A stretch of 64,000 nucleotides of DNA, from assembly GCA_019510435.1 (NCBI GenBank), contig JAEKKJ010000007.1, positions 62,001-126,000 of the forward strand. The letters run 5' to 3'. Positions 51,812-60,927 of this stretch are shown here, piece after piece; position 1 is the first letter of the stretch; each line of letters opens with the position of its first letter. Both the position numbers and the translations under genes were made by a program. This DNA is from Caulobacterales bacterium (lineage in GTDB: Bacteria; Pseudomonadota; Alphaproteobacteria; Caulobacterales; Caulobacteraceae). Under the pieces are notes generated by a model. The model was not told where the DNA came from. It was given only the letters and a program-made list of their open reading frames with translations, and did no database searches.

Positions 51812-53355
51812 GCGCGGCCATGGACCGTCGGCGCCTGCTGCGCCTGGGCGGGGCCCTGGGCGGGCTGGGCGTGGCCGCGCCCTTCGCCCTGCAACTCGCG
51901 GCGGCCGGCGCGGCGGCCGGGCAATCGGCGCCCGACTACAAGGCCCTGGTCTGCATCTTCCTGGTGGGCGGCAACGACGCGCACAACACGGTGCTCGCCA
52001 CCGACGCCGACAGCTGGGGGCGCTACTTCACCGAGCGCAACTCGGGGGACGACCCCATCGCCCTGATGCCTGCGGGCGAGGCTCCGGTTGCGCCGGGCCA
52101 GGTGAGCGCCATCACCGGCCGGGTGTCCGACGCCGGCTCGCCCGAGGCCTGGGGCGGGGTGCTGCCGATCACGCCGGCCACAGCCCAGGCCGTCCCGGAG
52201 GGCACCAATGCGACCGCGCGGGCCTTCGCCCTGCACCCGTTCATGGCCCCGATGCAGGGCCTGTTTCAGCAGGGCCGCCTGGCGGTGCTGGCCAATGTGG
52301 GCACGCTGATCGAGCCCACCACCAAGGGGCAATACCAGGCCCGCTCGGTGGCTATCCCGGCCAGCCTGTTCTCGCACAACGACCAGCAGTCCACCTGGCA
52401 GGCGCTGTCGATCGAGGGCGCGCGCACCGGCTGGGGCGGCCGGTTCGCAGACCTGATGGCCTCGGCCAATGGGGCCAACAGCCTGTTCACCGCGGTTTCG
52501 GCGGCCGGCAACACGGTGTTCCTGTCGGGCCAGAGCGTGGTGCAGTACCAGCTCACCAACAACGCCCTGCCCGCGGTGGCGGTGAGCGGCGTCCAGGGCT
52601 CGAGCCTGTTCGGCTCCTCTCTGGGGCCGTCGCGACTGCGGGCCACCATCACGGACACCGGCCTAGCCAGCAGCTTCGCCGCCGACTACGCCGCGGTGAC
52701 CGCCCGCTCGCTCTCCGCCTCGTCCACGATCAACAGCGCGTTCGGCCAGGGGATCGTCACCGCCGTTCCCGGCGCCAGCGCCTTCGTGAACCCGCTCACG
52801 GGCCGTACCGAATCCAACAGCCTGGCCCAGCAGCTGCAGACCGTGGCGCGGATGGTCGCCGCCAGCTCGGGGCTGGGCCTCTCGCGCCAGGTGTTCTTTG
52901 TCGCCCTGGGCGGCTGGGACACCCACAACACCCAGAACGCGGTGCAACCGGTCCTGTTGGCCAAGGTGGCGCACGCGCTCGCCTATTTCGACGGCGCCCT
53001 GTCCAATATCGGTGGGCTGGATCGGCGGGCCCAGGTCACCACCTTCACCGCCTCGGACTTCGGCCGCAGCTTCACCACCAACGGCGACGGCACCGACCAC
53101 GCCTGGGGCGCGCACCACTTCATCATGGGCGGGGCCGTGCGCGGCGGCGACATCTATGGGCAGTATCCGACCCTGGGCGTCGACGTGAACGGCTTCAACA
53201 ATCCGGACAACGTGGCCGGCGCGTTGATCCCGACCACCTCGGTGGACCAGTATGGCGCCACGCTGGGACGCTGGTTCGGGGTGTCCGACAGCGACATCGA
53301 TGTGATCTTCCCGCGCCTCCGCAACTTCCGCACGCGCTACCTGGGATTTGTCTAG
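51808..53355 (+). CDS. DUF1501 family protein with Tat signal
   Basis: A 515-residue protein. A twin-arginine signal (MDRRRLLRLGGALGG) is followed by a sulfatase/alkaline-phosphatase-like core: VCIFLVGGNDAHNTV, FSHNDQQSTWQ, ALGGWDTHNTQN and TASDFGRSF with GTDHAWGAHHFIMGG. It is the usual partner of DUF1800. The fold suggests a metal-dependent exported enzyme. It ends just before two palindromic repeats. Confidence 0.9.
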   Translation: MSAAMDRRRLLRLGGALGGLGVAAPFALQLAAAGAAAGQSAPDYKALVCIFLVGGNDAHNTVLATDADSWGRYFTERNSGDDPIALMPAGEAPVAPGQVSAITGRVSDAGSPEAWGGVLPITPATAQAVPEGTNATARAFALHPFMAPMQGLFQQGRLAVLANVGTLIEPTTKGQYQARSVAIPASLFSHNDQQSTWQALSIEGARTGWGGRFADLMASANGANSLFTAVSAAGNTVFLSGQSVVQYQLTNNALPAVAVSGVQGSSLFGSSLGPSRLRATITDTGLASSFAADYAAVTARSLSASSTINSAFGQGIVTAVPGASAFVNPLTGRTESNSLAQQLQTVARMVAASSGLGLSRQVFFVALGGWDTHNTQNAVQPVLLAKVAHALAYFDGALSNIGGLDRRAQVTTFTASDFGRSFTTNGDGTDHAWGAHHFIMGGAVRGGDIYGQYPTLGVDVNGFNNPDNVAGALIPTTSVDQYGATLGRWFGVSDSDIDVIFPRLRNFRTRYLGFV

Positions 53356-53402
53356 AGCCTGTCCCGCTTTGATGGAACCATCAAAGCGGGAGGAACAGGC
53401 TC
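53355..53402. repeat. imperfect palindrome 1 (possible terminator)
   Basis: GAGCCTGTCCCGCTTTGATGG at 53355-53374 region pairs with CCATCAAAGCGGG and ACAGGCTC at 53378-53390 and 53395-53402, with a four-base bulge (AGGA). A short T-run follows at 53407-53412. It starts in the DUF1501 stop codon. Such paired palindromes recur in Caulobacteraceae intergenic DNA and probably serve as a shared terminator between convergent genes. Confidence 0.75.
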
Positions 53403-53420
53403 GCCACTTTTTAGTCGACG

Positions 53421-53465
53421 AGCACGATTCAGACTTTTGTCGATTCCGACAAAAGTCATCGTGCT
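53421..53465. repeat. imperfect palindrome 2
   Basis: AGCACGAT (53421-53428) pairs with ATCGTGCT (53458-53465), and GACTTTTGTCG (53432-53442) with CGACAAAAGTC (53447-53457), around an ATTC loop with a three-base bulge. It lies next to palindrome 1 and before the convergent PilZ gene stop. No function is visible beyond possible transcription end for the minus-strand gene. Confidence 0.75.
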
Positions 53466-53476
53466 CTAGGGCTGAC

Positions 53477-53845
53477 TCAGCCCTGCGGCTTGGGCGTAAA
53501 GCCCGGCATCAAGGCCTTCCAGGCCGTGCGCACCGGCTCCAGCCGGGGTTCGACGGCCTCGGTGAGCGGATGGCGCTTCTCGAAGGCCATGCCGGCCAGG
53601 TCGCCCCGGCGCCACTTCAGCACCACCTCGAAGGCGACGCCGTCCGAAAGATGCATGAGCAGGAAGCGCGGCGGCAGCTTGACCAGCTGCGACAGCTCGA
53701 TCTTGGCGCCGCTGGCGCTCATGTCGCGGATCACGCAGTCGGCCCACAGGCCCAGCTTGTCGCCGAACATCACCCGACCCGCCGCGCGGACGGGCGTGCG
53801 CGGTTCTCCGCGGCGCTCGGCATATGCTGGCATGGGGCGTGTCAT
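53477..53845 (-). CDS. PilZ domain protein
   Basis: A 122-residue PilZ-like protein. The c-di-GMP-binding signatures ERRGEPRTPVR (RxxxR type) and IRDMSASGAKIEL (D/NxSxxG type) are both present. It may link c-di-GMP levels to EPS or surface attachment, as PilZ proteins do in related loci. It follows the virB operon on the same strand but is 73 bases from virB11, so it may be a separate transcript. Confidence 0.82.
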   Translation of the reverse strand: MTRPMPAYAERRGEPRTPVRAAGRVMFGDKLGLWADCVIRDMSASGAKIELSQLVKLPPRFLLMHLSDGVAFEVVLKWRRGDLAGMAFEKRHPLTEAVEPRLEPVRTAWKALMPGFTPKPQG

Positions 53846-53919
53846 CCAGTCAGTCTAATTCAGACTGATTGATGGGAAGTTGGCGGCGGCGAATTTGCGG
53901 CCGGGCGCGTCCCTGTGCG

Positions 53920-54900
53920 CTAACGCCGCTGGAAGACCACTTCGCTGACCCGCCGCGCGCCGGCCGTGCGGTCCAGCTGGACCACCACGTCGATGACCTT
54001 GCCGACATAGGTCTGGACCTTGTCCCAGCCCAGGTCGACGCCCGAGGTGAGGGCCAGGAGGGCGATCTGGTCCAGGGCGCCGGCGGGGCTGTCGGCGTGG
54101 ACCGTGGTCAGCGAGCCCGGGTGCCCGCTGTTGACCGCGCGCAGGAAGGCGAAGGCCTCCTTGCCGCGCAGCTCGCCCAGCAGGATGCGGTCGGGGCGCA
54201 GGCGCAGGGCGGCGGCCAGCAGCATGTCGGCGTCGACGCGCGCCTCGCCCAATTCGCCGCGCACGGCCACCAGGCCGACGCTGTTGGGGTGGTCCAGCCG
54301 CACCTCGGGGGCGTCCTCGATCACCACCAGGCGCTCGCTGCGGTCGATCTCCTTGACCAGGGCGTTCAGGAGGGTGGTCTTGCCGCTGCCGGTGCCGCCG
54401 GAGATCACGATGGTCTTGCGGCGGCGCACCGCGGCCTTGAGGAACCCGGCCAGGTCGTCGGCGGCCAGCAGGGCCTCGAGTTCGACGTCCGCTTCGCTGT
54501 CGCGGGCCGGGTCGGTGCGGCCGGCGGCGTCGAACAGCCCGTCCCGGGCCAGGTCGCCCACCGACAGGTCCGAGATCAGGTGCTTGCGCACCGCCAGCGC
54601 CAGTCCGCCGCGGGTGGCGGGCGGCGCGACGATCTGCACCCGCGCCCCGTCGGGCAGGGTGGCGGAGAGCAGGGGTTGCTCTCGGTTCACGCCCTGGTGG
54701 CTGGCGGCGGCGATCTGGCGCGCCAGGCGCTGCAGGGCCGTTTCGTCCAGTTCGTCGGCCGGCTCGCGGCACATGGCGCCGCCGGTGGTCTCGACCCAGA
54801 CCTCGCCGGGCCGGTTCACCAGCACGTCGGTGACGTCCGGGCGCGACAGCCAGGGCGCGAGGGGTGCGAGGTAGGCCGAAAGGTAGACGTTGGCCGTCAT
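53920..54900 (-). CDS. virB11: type IV secretion ATPase VirB11 (TrbB-like)
   Basis: A 326-residue hexameric traffic ATPase. P-loop GGTGSGKTT (168-176), Asp box VVIEDAPEV, Walker B region RPDRILLGELRGKEAF and His box SGHPGSLTTVHADSP are all present. It powers pilus assembly and substrate transfer in the inner membrane. It is the last gene of the virB operon, 13 bases after virB10. Confidence 0.95.
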   Translation of the reverse strand: MTANVYLSAYLAPLAPWLSRPDVTDVLVNRPGEVWVETTGGAMCREPADELDETALQRLARQIAAASHQGVNREQPLLSATLPDGARVQIVAPPATRGGLALAVRKHLISDLSVGDLARDGLFDAAGRTDPARDSEADVELEALLAADDLAGFLKAAVRRRKTIVISGGTGSGKTTLLNALVKEIDRSERLVVIEDAPEVRLDHPNSVGLVAVRGELGEARVDADMLLAAALRLRPDRILLGELRGKEAFAFLRAVNSGHPGSLTTVHADSPAGALDQIALLALTSGVDLGWDKVQTYVGKVIDVVVQLDRTAGARRVSEVVFQRR

Positions 54901-54913
54901 CGGGGTCGCGGGC

Positions 54914-55999
54914 TCAGCGCACCACGCCGCCGAAGTCCAGGTCGCGGGCCACGAACACCTGCACCGGCACGCCCTGGGCGACCTTGATGGTCTCGGGGAT
55001 GTCGATCTGCTTCTGCAGGGCGATGGCGGCGACCTGGTTGGCCTGGGTGGGCGAGGCGATGACCAGGGTGGTGTTGTCGTGGCTGTTGTTGGCGGCGGCG
55101 GTCAGGCCGGCGTTGATCACCGACAGCAGGATCGCCGCGCCGAAGCGGCGGAAGAAGTGGTCGTCGACCTCGCCGTCCAGGCCGCCCCGGCCCAGGCGGT
55201 CGGTGGCGGGCGAGCCCACGTCGATGCTGACGCCGGTGGGGCTGATGATGCGGCTCCAGACCACGAAGGCGCGGGTCTGGCCCACCGCGGCGGCGGATTT
55301 GTACTGGCCCACCAGCTTGGAGCCGCGCGGGATCAGCACCCGGCTGCCGTCGAAGCTGCGCACGTCGCGGCTGACCACGGCGCGGACCGAGCCCGGCAGG
55401 TCGGAGTTGATGGCCGTCTCCAGGGTGGCGGCGATGACCGAGCCCTGCGGCACCGTGCGGCCCAGGTCGTGCATCTGGACGGCGTGGGCGGTGTCGGCGT
55501 TGCTGCCGACCACGCGGGCGGCGAAGCGCTCGTCTGCAGACTGGCGAACCTCATTGGCGGCCGGGCCCGGCGCGACGCCTGGGGCAGCGGCCTGGGCGAG
55601 CTGGGTGGGGGCGGCCTCCGGCGCGCCGGAGAAGTCGACCACCATGGCGGGCGCGCGCCAGTGGGCCTCGGAGGGATCGGGGGACTCCGCGACCGCCGGC
55701 TGGACCATCGGCGCGGCCGGGGCCATCGCCGGTGCGGGCGCCTGGGCGGCCATCACGGGCGGTGCGGGCGCCGGCGCGCGCACCGGGGCGGGGGGCGCGG
55801 TCTGGGCGTGGGCCTGGCGGCTGGAGGACAGGCCGTTGAACACCATCAGGCCGAGGACCCCGGCGCCGACCAGCCCGGCCCAGACGGTCACCGGGGAGGA
55901 GGGGGCCTGCACCCGCGGACGGGTCTTGTCGCGGGCGAACACGGGGCTCAGCCCACCGGCCGGCTGCGGCGGGGAGGCGCGGGGATCGTCAGGTGTCAT
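54914..55999 (-). CDS. virB10: type IV secretion channel protein VirB10 (TrbI-like)
   Basis: A 361-residue protein: Pro-rich cytoplasmic N-terminus, one membrane segment (VTVWAGLVGAGVLGLMVFNGL), a long Ala/Pro periplasmic linker, then the TrbI/VirB10 barrel (VIAATLETAINSDLPGSVRAVVSRDV, SRVLIPRGSKLVGQYKS). It joins the inner and outer membranes in the secretion core. Start ATG 55999 overlaps the VirB9 stop; a second ATG (56011) is less likely. Confidence 0.95.
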   Translation of the reverse strand: MTPDDPRASPPQPAGGLSPVFARDKTRPRVQAPSSPVTVWAGLVGAGVLGLMVFNGLSSSRQAHAQTAPPAPVRAPAPAPPVMAAQAPAPAMAPAAPMVQPAVAESPDPSEAHWRAPAMVVDFSGAPEAAPTQLAQAAAPGVAPGPAANEVRQSADERFAARVVGSNADTAHAVQMHDLGRTVPQGSVIAATLETAINSDLPGSVRAVVSRDVRSFDGSRVLIPRGSKLVGQYKSAAAVGQTRAFVVWSRIISPTGVSIDVGSPATDRLGRGGLDGEVDDHFFRRFGAAILLSVINAGLTAAANNSHDNTTLVIASPTQANQVAAIALQKQIDIPETIKVAQGVPVQVFVARDLDFGGVVR

Positions 56000-56769
56000 C
56001 GCCGCCACCATGGGTCCTTCTTGCGTTCCGGCAGCGCCGTGGCCTGGGTGACCAGGAAGCCGTCGTTGAAGATGCGCGTCACCTCGCTGCCGCGGCGCAG
56101 GACGAAGGCGCGGGCCACGCGGTCGACCACCACATAGCCCTGGTACTGGCGCGTGTTGACCACCGCCTCGCCGCCGTCGGGGTCGACGGCGTAGATCGCC
56201 GGCATGTCCTCGTCGGCCCGGAAGGCGAAATAGGTGTCCTGGCCGTCGTCGAACACCTTGGCGGGCACGGTGTGGGCCGAGCCCTGGTAGGAGTAGGCGG
56301 CGTTGCGCTCCACCGGCGGGGGCGGCGGCGGCGGGGGCGCGACCACCGCCATGGCCGGCTCGGCATAGAGGAAGCGCACGCTGAACGGGGTGGCCCTGCC
56401 CCGCGGCTTGCCCAGCACGCTGAGCTGGAAGTTGTAGCGGCGCAGGTTGGTGACCACCGTCATGTTGGTGTCGGGGCGCTTGGACATCGGCTTCAGGAAC
56501 AGCAGGTTGGCGCGCCGGTTGGGCGTCACCTGCCAGCCCAGGGAGTCGCCGATGGCGACGTTCTCGATGCGCTCGGCGGGGTCGAACTCGACGGAGAGCT
56601 GATAGCCCAGCACCCCATGCAGCTCGACCACCTCGGCCGGGTCGTACTCGACCACGTGGATGCGCGGATCGCCGGGCCCGGGCCGGGGGACGACGGCGGA
56701 GGCGGGCGCGGCGAGGAGGGCGAGGGCCGTGGCGACCGGGGCGGCGAGGAGGGCGGCGCGGCGGATCAT
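55996..56769 (-). CDS. virB9: type IV secretion outer-membrane core protein VirB9 (TrbG-like)
   Basis: A 257-residue secreted protein with signal peptide (end near ASAVV), the VirB9 domain (IHVVEYDPAEVVELHG, TNMTVVTNLRRYNFQL, AKVFDDGQDTYFAF) and a Pro tract in the middle. It forms the outer-membrane cap with VirB10. No VirB7 lipoprotein gene is seen beside it. Overlaps VirB10 and VirB6 by four bases at each end. Confidence 0.93.
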   Translation of the reverse strand: MIRRAALLAAPVATALALLAAPASAVVPRPGPGDPRIHVVEYDPAEVVELHGVLGYQLSVEFDPAERIENVAIGDSLGWQVTPNRRANLLFLKPMSKRPDTNMTVVTNLRRYNFQLSVLGKPRGRATPFSVRFLYAEPAMAVVAPPPPPPPPVERNAAYSYQGSAHTVPAKVFDDGQDTYFAFRADEDMPAIYAVDPDGGEAVVNTRQYQGYVVVDRVARAFVLRRGSEVTRIFNDGFLVTQATALPERKKDPWWRR

Positions 56770-57929
56770 CGGGCGGACTCCGCGCGGCGGGGGGCGAAGG
56801 CGGGGCGGCGGTAGGTCTCGCCCAGGCGCGGCGGCGCCTCGACCGGCGCGGCGACAGCCCGGCTGGGCCCGGCGACCGCCGCGGCCAGGGCGGCGGAGCG
56901 GGCGCGGGCGGCGTGCTGGGCCTGGTCGCGCTGCAGGTCCATGGCCAGGCGCTCGGCGCGCGAGGGGACCAGCAGGGCGGCGGCCGGCTGGAGTTGCGGC
57001 GCGGGCGCGCTGGCGGCGCCTTGCGCCCGCTCGCGGCTGAAGCTGGGCAGGTGGAAGCCCATGGCCATGATCCAGGCGCCGGCGACCAGCACCGCCTGGC
57101 CGGCGCCGAAGACGAAGACGAGGGCCGCCGCGCTCATGGCGGTCTGGGGCTGCAGCGACAGGGTGCGGCGTTGCTCGGCCAGCGTGCCGAGCCAGGGCTC
57201 CAGCACCGCCAGCATCAGCACCACCAGCAACCAGGCCACCATCGGCGTCAAGGCTGCGGCGGCCAGGGCCCGCACCCAGCCCAGGAAGAGGCCGCGGGTC
57301 GCGGGGATCAGGGCCAGGGCGATGAATATCGGGCCCAGGGCGGTCAGCACGCCGATGGCCAGGGTCGCGGCGGAGATCACCCCGGCGCTGGCCAGGAAGA
57401 GGACGCCGCTGGCGGCGGAGGTCGCCTCGGCGGCGGCGGCCTCGGGGCTGGAATAGGACTTGGCGGCCCCGCCGGCGACCTTGCCGAAGGCCGCGCCCGT
57501 GGCGGTGAGCTCGTCATAGGCCGCCTGCAATCCGTCCACCGGATGGGCCGCCAGAGAGGAGCCTCCGCCGCCCTGCAGGGGGCCGGAGACGATGGCGGCG
57601 ATCTCCACGGGCGCGCGGTCGGCCAGGTCGAAGACCAGGGTCTGGAAGGTCGACCAGCTGGTCACCAGGGCCAGGATCGCCCCGACCAGGAAGGCCGCCA
57701 TGGGCATGTCCGACACCCGCGCGCCGCCCTGGGCGAACAGCAGGCGAAAGCCCATGAGGGCCACATAGATCACCAGGAGGGCGGTGAGCGCGGTCTGGAA
57801 GACGCCCGAGCCGGCGGTCAGCGCCAGGTAGCCGCTCTCGGCATAGCCGCGCGTCTGGCAGCCCACCGTGGCGAGTACGCCGCGGATCACGCCGTCGTCG
57901 ACCATGGCGGCGCAGGCGCCAGGCGTCAT
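56766..57929 (-). CDS. virB6: type IV secretion inner-membrane protein VirB6
   Basis: A 387-residue protein with several membrane segments of the VirB6/TrbL type. The conserved ALTALLVIYVALMGFRLLFAQ near the start and WVRALAAAALTPMVAWLLVVLMLAVLEPWL in the middle are visible. The C-terminal tail is Ala/Arg-rich and soluble. It forms the inner-membrane channel with VirB8 in known systems, yet no VirB8 gene is visible here. Confidence 0.9.
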   Translation of the reverse strand: MTPGACAAMVDDGVIRGVLATVGCQTRGYAESGYLALTAGSGVFQTALTALLVIYVALMGFRLLFAQGGARVSDMPMAAFLVGAILALVTSWSTFQTLVFDLADRAPVEIAAIVSGPLQGGGGSSLAAHPVDGLQAAYDELTATGAAFGKVAGGAAKSYSSPEAAAAEATSAASGVLFLASAGVISAATLAIGVLTALGPIFIALALIPATRGLFLGWVRALAAAALTPMVAWLLVVLMLAVLEPWLGTLAEQRRTLSLQPQTAMSAAALVFVFGAGQAVLVAGAWIMAMGFHLPSFSRERAQGAASAPAPQLQPAAALLVPSRAERLAMDLQRDQAQHAARARSAALAAAVAGPSRAVAAPVEAPPRLGETYRRPAFAPRRAESAR

Positions 57930-60310
57930 GCCGCGCTCCGATCCTGCATGAAGGCCGCCAGCCAGGCCGCGGGCTCGTCGCCGACCTCTCGGCGGATGGC
58001 GTCGAGGCGGCGCACGGAGCGTTCGGTGCCGGCCAGCACGGCCAGCTCGCCGCCCAGGCCCGCCAGGTCCAGCCGCGCCACGACGCTGTGGTCGCCGCGC
58101 TTGATCAGGAAACAGCGCGAGGTGTCCGGCAGGCTGCGGACCAGCTCGAACTCGTGCTCGGAAAGGCCGAAGCCGTCAATGTAGTCCGCCGCCTTGGCTC
58201 GGGCGTTGGGGAAGAAGATCTGGGTCGCGGCCTGCTCGATGATCGCCGAGGCGATACGGCTCTCCAGGGCGTCGGAGGCGCTCTGGGTGCAGAAGCCGAC
58301 CAGGCCGTTGCGCTTGCGGATGGTCTTTTCCCAGTCCTTGATCCGGCGCACGAACACCGGGTCGTCCAGCACCTTCCAGCCCTCGTCGACCACGATCAGG
58401 GCGGGGCTGCCGTCCAGACGCTGCTCCAGGCGGTGGAACAGGTACATCATCGCCGGGATGCGCACGGTGGGGGCGTCCAGCACCTTGGTCATGTCGAAGC
58501 CGACGATGCGGGTCTCGATGTCCAGAAGGTCGTCGGCGTTGTCGAACAGCCAGGCGTGGTCGCCGCCCTCGCACCAGGCCGAGAGGCGCGAGGCCAGATC
58601 GCCAGCGCTGGGCCGCCGCGCGCCGCGGAACAGTTCGCGCAGGTAGCGCAGGCGGCGATGGCCGGGCGGCTGGGCGAAGTTGGCGTCGATCGCGTCTGCG
58701 ATCATGGCGCGATCCTCGGAATCGAGCGCCCCGCCTTCGGCGGTCAGCAGCTGGGCGACCCACTCGCCCAGGAACGCGCGGTTGCCGGGCGTGTCGGGCT
58801 GAGCCAGGGGGTTGAAGCCCGTGGGCTCGCCCGGCGAGATCACGTCGTAACGGCCGCCGATGGCGCGGATGAAGGGCTCGGCGCCGCGGTCCTTGTCGAA
58901 ATAGGCGATCCGCGGCTGCAGCCGCTCGGCCTGGGCCAGGAGGAAGGTGAGCAGCACCGTCTTGCCGGAGCCTGAGGGCCCGATGACGGTGAAGTTGCCC
59001 AGGTCCCCGTGGTGGAAATTGAAGTGGTACGGCCCGAAGGCGGTGGTCTCCAGGACCGCGATCGCCGGGCCCCAGTGGTTGCCCTCGGCCTGGCCGGTGG
59101 GGTGATTGTGGAAGCTGGCGAGGCCCGCGAAATTGGCCGTCGAGATCAGGGCCTTGCGGGCGATGTATTTGAAGTTGCCGGGAAACTGGGCCCAGAAGGC
59201 GGGTTCCAGATTGACGTCCTCGCGCACCGCGACGGCGCCCATCTCGGCCAGGGCCGACTGGATGTCGGCGACCCCGGCGTCCAGCTCCTCCAGGCTCTCG
59301 GCCTTGGCCAGGATGGTCAGGTGGTGCTCGCCATAGGCGGCTCTGCCGGCGCCCACGTCATCGCGCGCCTGGGCCAGCTCGCCGCGCAGGCTGAAGGCGT
59401 CGTCCTCGGCCGCCTTGAGCCGACGCAGGGCCAGGCCCATGCGCTCCAGGGCGGCCTGGCGATCGACGAAGGCGAAGCTCTCGGTCAGCACCAGCTCCAT
59501 GGGCAGGCGCAGCACGCCGTCCAGCATCCCGGGGGCGGTGCGGGCCGGATAGTCCTTCATGGACACCATGGCGCCGAACTGGGCCGGGCCCGGACCGCCG
59601 CCGCTCTCCATGGCGTCCAGGCCGAAGCTCAGCCGTCGGGCGGCGATGGCCTGCCCGAGGTCGCCGGTGGGGGCCAGGATCGGGCGCAGGTCCCCATTGA
59701 GCACCAGGCTCAGGAACTCCGCCGGCTCGGAGCGCCGCGCGCCGCCGGGACCGTCGTAGAGACCCAGGGTGCGCGCGCCATAGGGGGCCAGGACGGCGGC
59801 GAAGGCTTCGCGCGCCGCATGCAGGTCGCGCAGGTCGCGGGTGATGTCGCCATCCCGGGCCCGCGGACCCTTGAGCAGGCGCTCGACGAAGCCGGCGCTG
59901 CCCTGGGTGGGGCGCAGGACGAGGGTCAGGAAGATGTCGTTCACATAGAGCCGGCGGCCGGCCAGCTGCTCGCGCCAGCGGGTGTCGAGGGCGTGGCAGA
60001 ACGGCTCGTCGGGCGAGCCCGGGAACTGCGGCGTCACCCGCCGGCGCACCACATGGTGGTAGATCGCCAGGCGCGAGCTGGCCGCGCCGCGCAGGACGGT
60101 CTCGCGGATGGACTTGCGGTAGTTCAGCTCCTCGTCCGGCGCGGTCTCGAACGGGAAGCCGGCCAGGTGCAGCGTCTGGACCAGCAGGCCGTCGCGGGTG
60201 CGCAGGGTGACGTCGTCGGCATGGCCCAGGTAGGGCAGCCGGTCGCCGACCGAGGCCTCCCGCGGCGCCAGCACCTTGGCTGCGCCGGTGGTGAAGAGCC
60301 CGCCCGTCAT
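57926..60310 (-). CDS. virB4: type IV secretion ATPase VirB4
   Basis: A 794-residue AAA ATPase. Starts MTGGLFTTGAAKVLAPREASV with the CagE/TrbE/VirB-type N-terminal domain, P-loop GPSGSGKTVLL (about 443-453), and Walker B PALIVVDEGWKVL. Start ATG 60310 is used because it overlaps the VirB3 stop; the upstream extension belongs to the VirB3 gene. The N-terminal part does not contain a separate VirB3 fusion, since VirB3 is its own gene. Confidence 0.94.
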   Translation of the reverse strand: MTGGLFTTGAAKVLAPREASVGDRLPYLGHADDVTLRTRDGLLVQTLHLAGFPFETAPDEELNYRKSIRETVLRGAASSRLAIYHHVVRRRVTPQFPGSPDEPFCHALDTRWREQLAGRRLYVNDIFLTLVLRPTQGSAGFVERLLKGPRARDGDITRDLRDLHAAREAFAAVLAPYGARTLGLYDGPGGARRSEPAEFLSLVLNGDLRPILAPTGDLGQAIAARRLSFGLDAMESGGGPGPAQFGAMVSMKDYPARTAPGMLDGVLRLPMELVLTESFAFVDRQAALERMGLALRRLKAAEDDAFSLRGELAQARDDVGAGRAAYGEHHLTILAKAESLEELDAGVADIQSALAEMGAVAVREDVNLEPAFWAQFPGNFKYIARKALISTANFAGLASFHNHPTGQAEGNHWGPAIAVLETTAFGPYHFNFHHGDLGNFTVIGPSGSGKTVLLTFLLAQAERLQPRIAYFDKDRGAEPFIRAIGGRYDVISPGEPTGFNPLAQPDTPGNRAFLGEWVAQLLTAEGGALDSEDRAMIADAIDANFAQPPGHRRLRYLRELFRGARRPSAGDLASRLSAWCEGGDHAWLFDNADDLLDIETRIVGFDMTKVLDAPTVRIPAMMYLFHRLEQRLDGSPALIVVDEGWKVLDDPVFVRRIKDWEKTIRKRNGLVGFCTQSASDALESRIASAIIEQAATQIFFPNARAKAADYIDGFGLSEHEFELVRSLPDTSRCFLIKRGDHSVVARLDLAGLGGELAVLAGTERSVRRLDAIRREVGDEPAAWLAAFMQDRSAA

Positions 60311-60591
60311 GGCCGGTACGAGTTCCCGCCCCAGAAGCTGTGGTTCTTCACGCGCGGGCAGGCGCGAAGGCGGGTCATCCACAGGTCGAAGAACCGCGGC
60401 TCGCGCAGGGAGCCCACATAGCCCACCGCATGGATCAGGACCGCCACCAGCAGCGTCCAGAACGAGCGGGTGATCAGGAACATCTCGCCGGTGATGATCA
60501 GGTTCAGCACCGCATAGGGATAGGTCACGCCGCCGATCATCTGGGGCCGCGTCAGCGCCGCGAAGACAGGGTCGGAGGCGAGCCGGCTCAC
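60307..60591 (-). CDS. virB3: type IV secretion protein VirB3
   Basis: A 94-residue membrane protein with DPVFAALTRPQMIGGVTYPY, the VirB3/TrbD signature, then one or two hydrophobic segments. It associates with VirB4. GTG start at 60591. Overlaps VirB4 by four bases. Confidence 0.9.
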   Translation of the reverse strand: MSRLASDPVFAALTRPQMIGGVTYPYAVLNLIITGEMFLITRSFWTLLVAVLIHAVGYVGSLREPRFFDLWMTRLRACPRVKNHSFWGGNSYRP

Positions 60592-60595
60592 GGTC

Positions 60596-60922
60596 TCAGA
60601 GCCCCGAGGCCAGGGAGCGGATGCCGGCCACGATCGAGACCGCGCCGAAGATGATGAAGGCGCCCACGATCACGGTCAGTCCGCGCCGCCAGTCGATGCG
60701 GCCGGTCAGCATCAGGAAGCCCACCGCCGCCACGGCGATCACCGCGGCGCTGGTGGCGATGTTGCCGAGCAGGGTGCCCTGCACCCAGGTGAGCGCCGCC
60801 AAGAGGGGCGAGGAGCCGGCCGGGTCGGCGGCGGCCTGGGCATGGGCGGGCGCCGCCGCGGCGAGAGCGGCCAGGGGCCCGGCGAAGCCGGCGAGGACGA
60901 GGGATCTGGATCGGGCTGTCAT
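60596..60922 (-). CDS. virB2: type IV secretion pilin VirB2 (TrbC-like)
   Basis: A 108-residue major pilin: signal peptide to about residue 28 (PAHAQ), then two hydrophobic segments separated by a small loop (GNIATSAAVIAVAAVGFLML, GRIDWRRGLTVIVGAFIIFG). ATG 60922 is chosen over TTG 60931 upstream. Stop lies five bases before the VirB3 start. Confidence 0.9.
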   Translation of the reverse strand: MTARSRSLVLAGFAGPLAALAAAAPAHAQAAADPAGSSPLLAALTWVQGTLLGNIATSAAVIAVAAVGFLMLTGRIDWRRGLTVIVGAFIIFGAVSIVAGIRSLASGL

Positions 60923-60927
60923 GGACC

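Noticed and set aside
56913..58184. A 423-codon plus-strand frame over the virB6 region
   Set aside because: It is antisense to virB6 and virB4, rich in Gly/Gln/His, with no recognisable domain; the minus-strand genes are clear.
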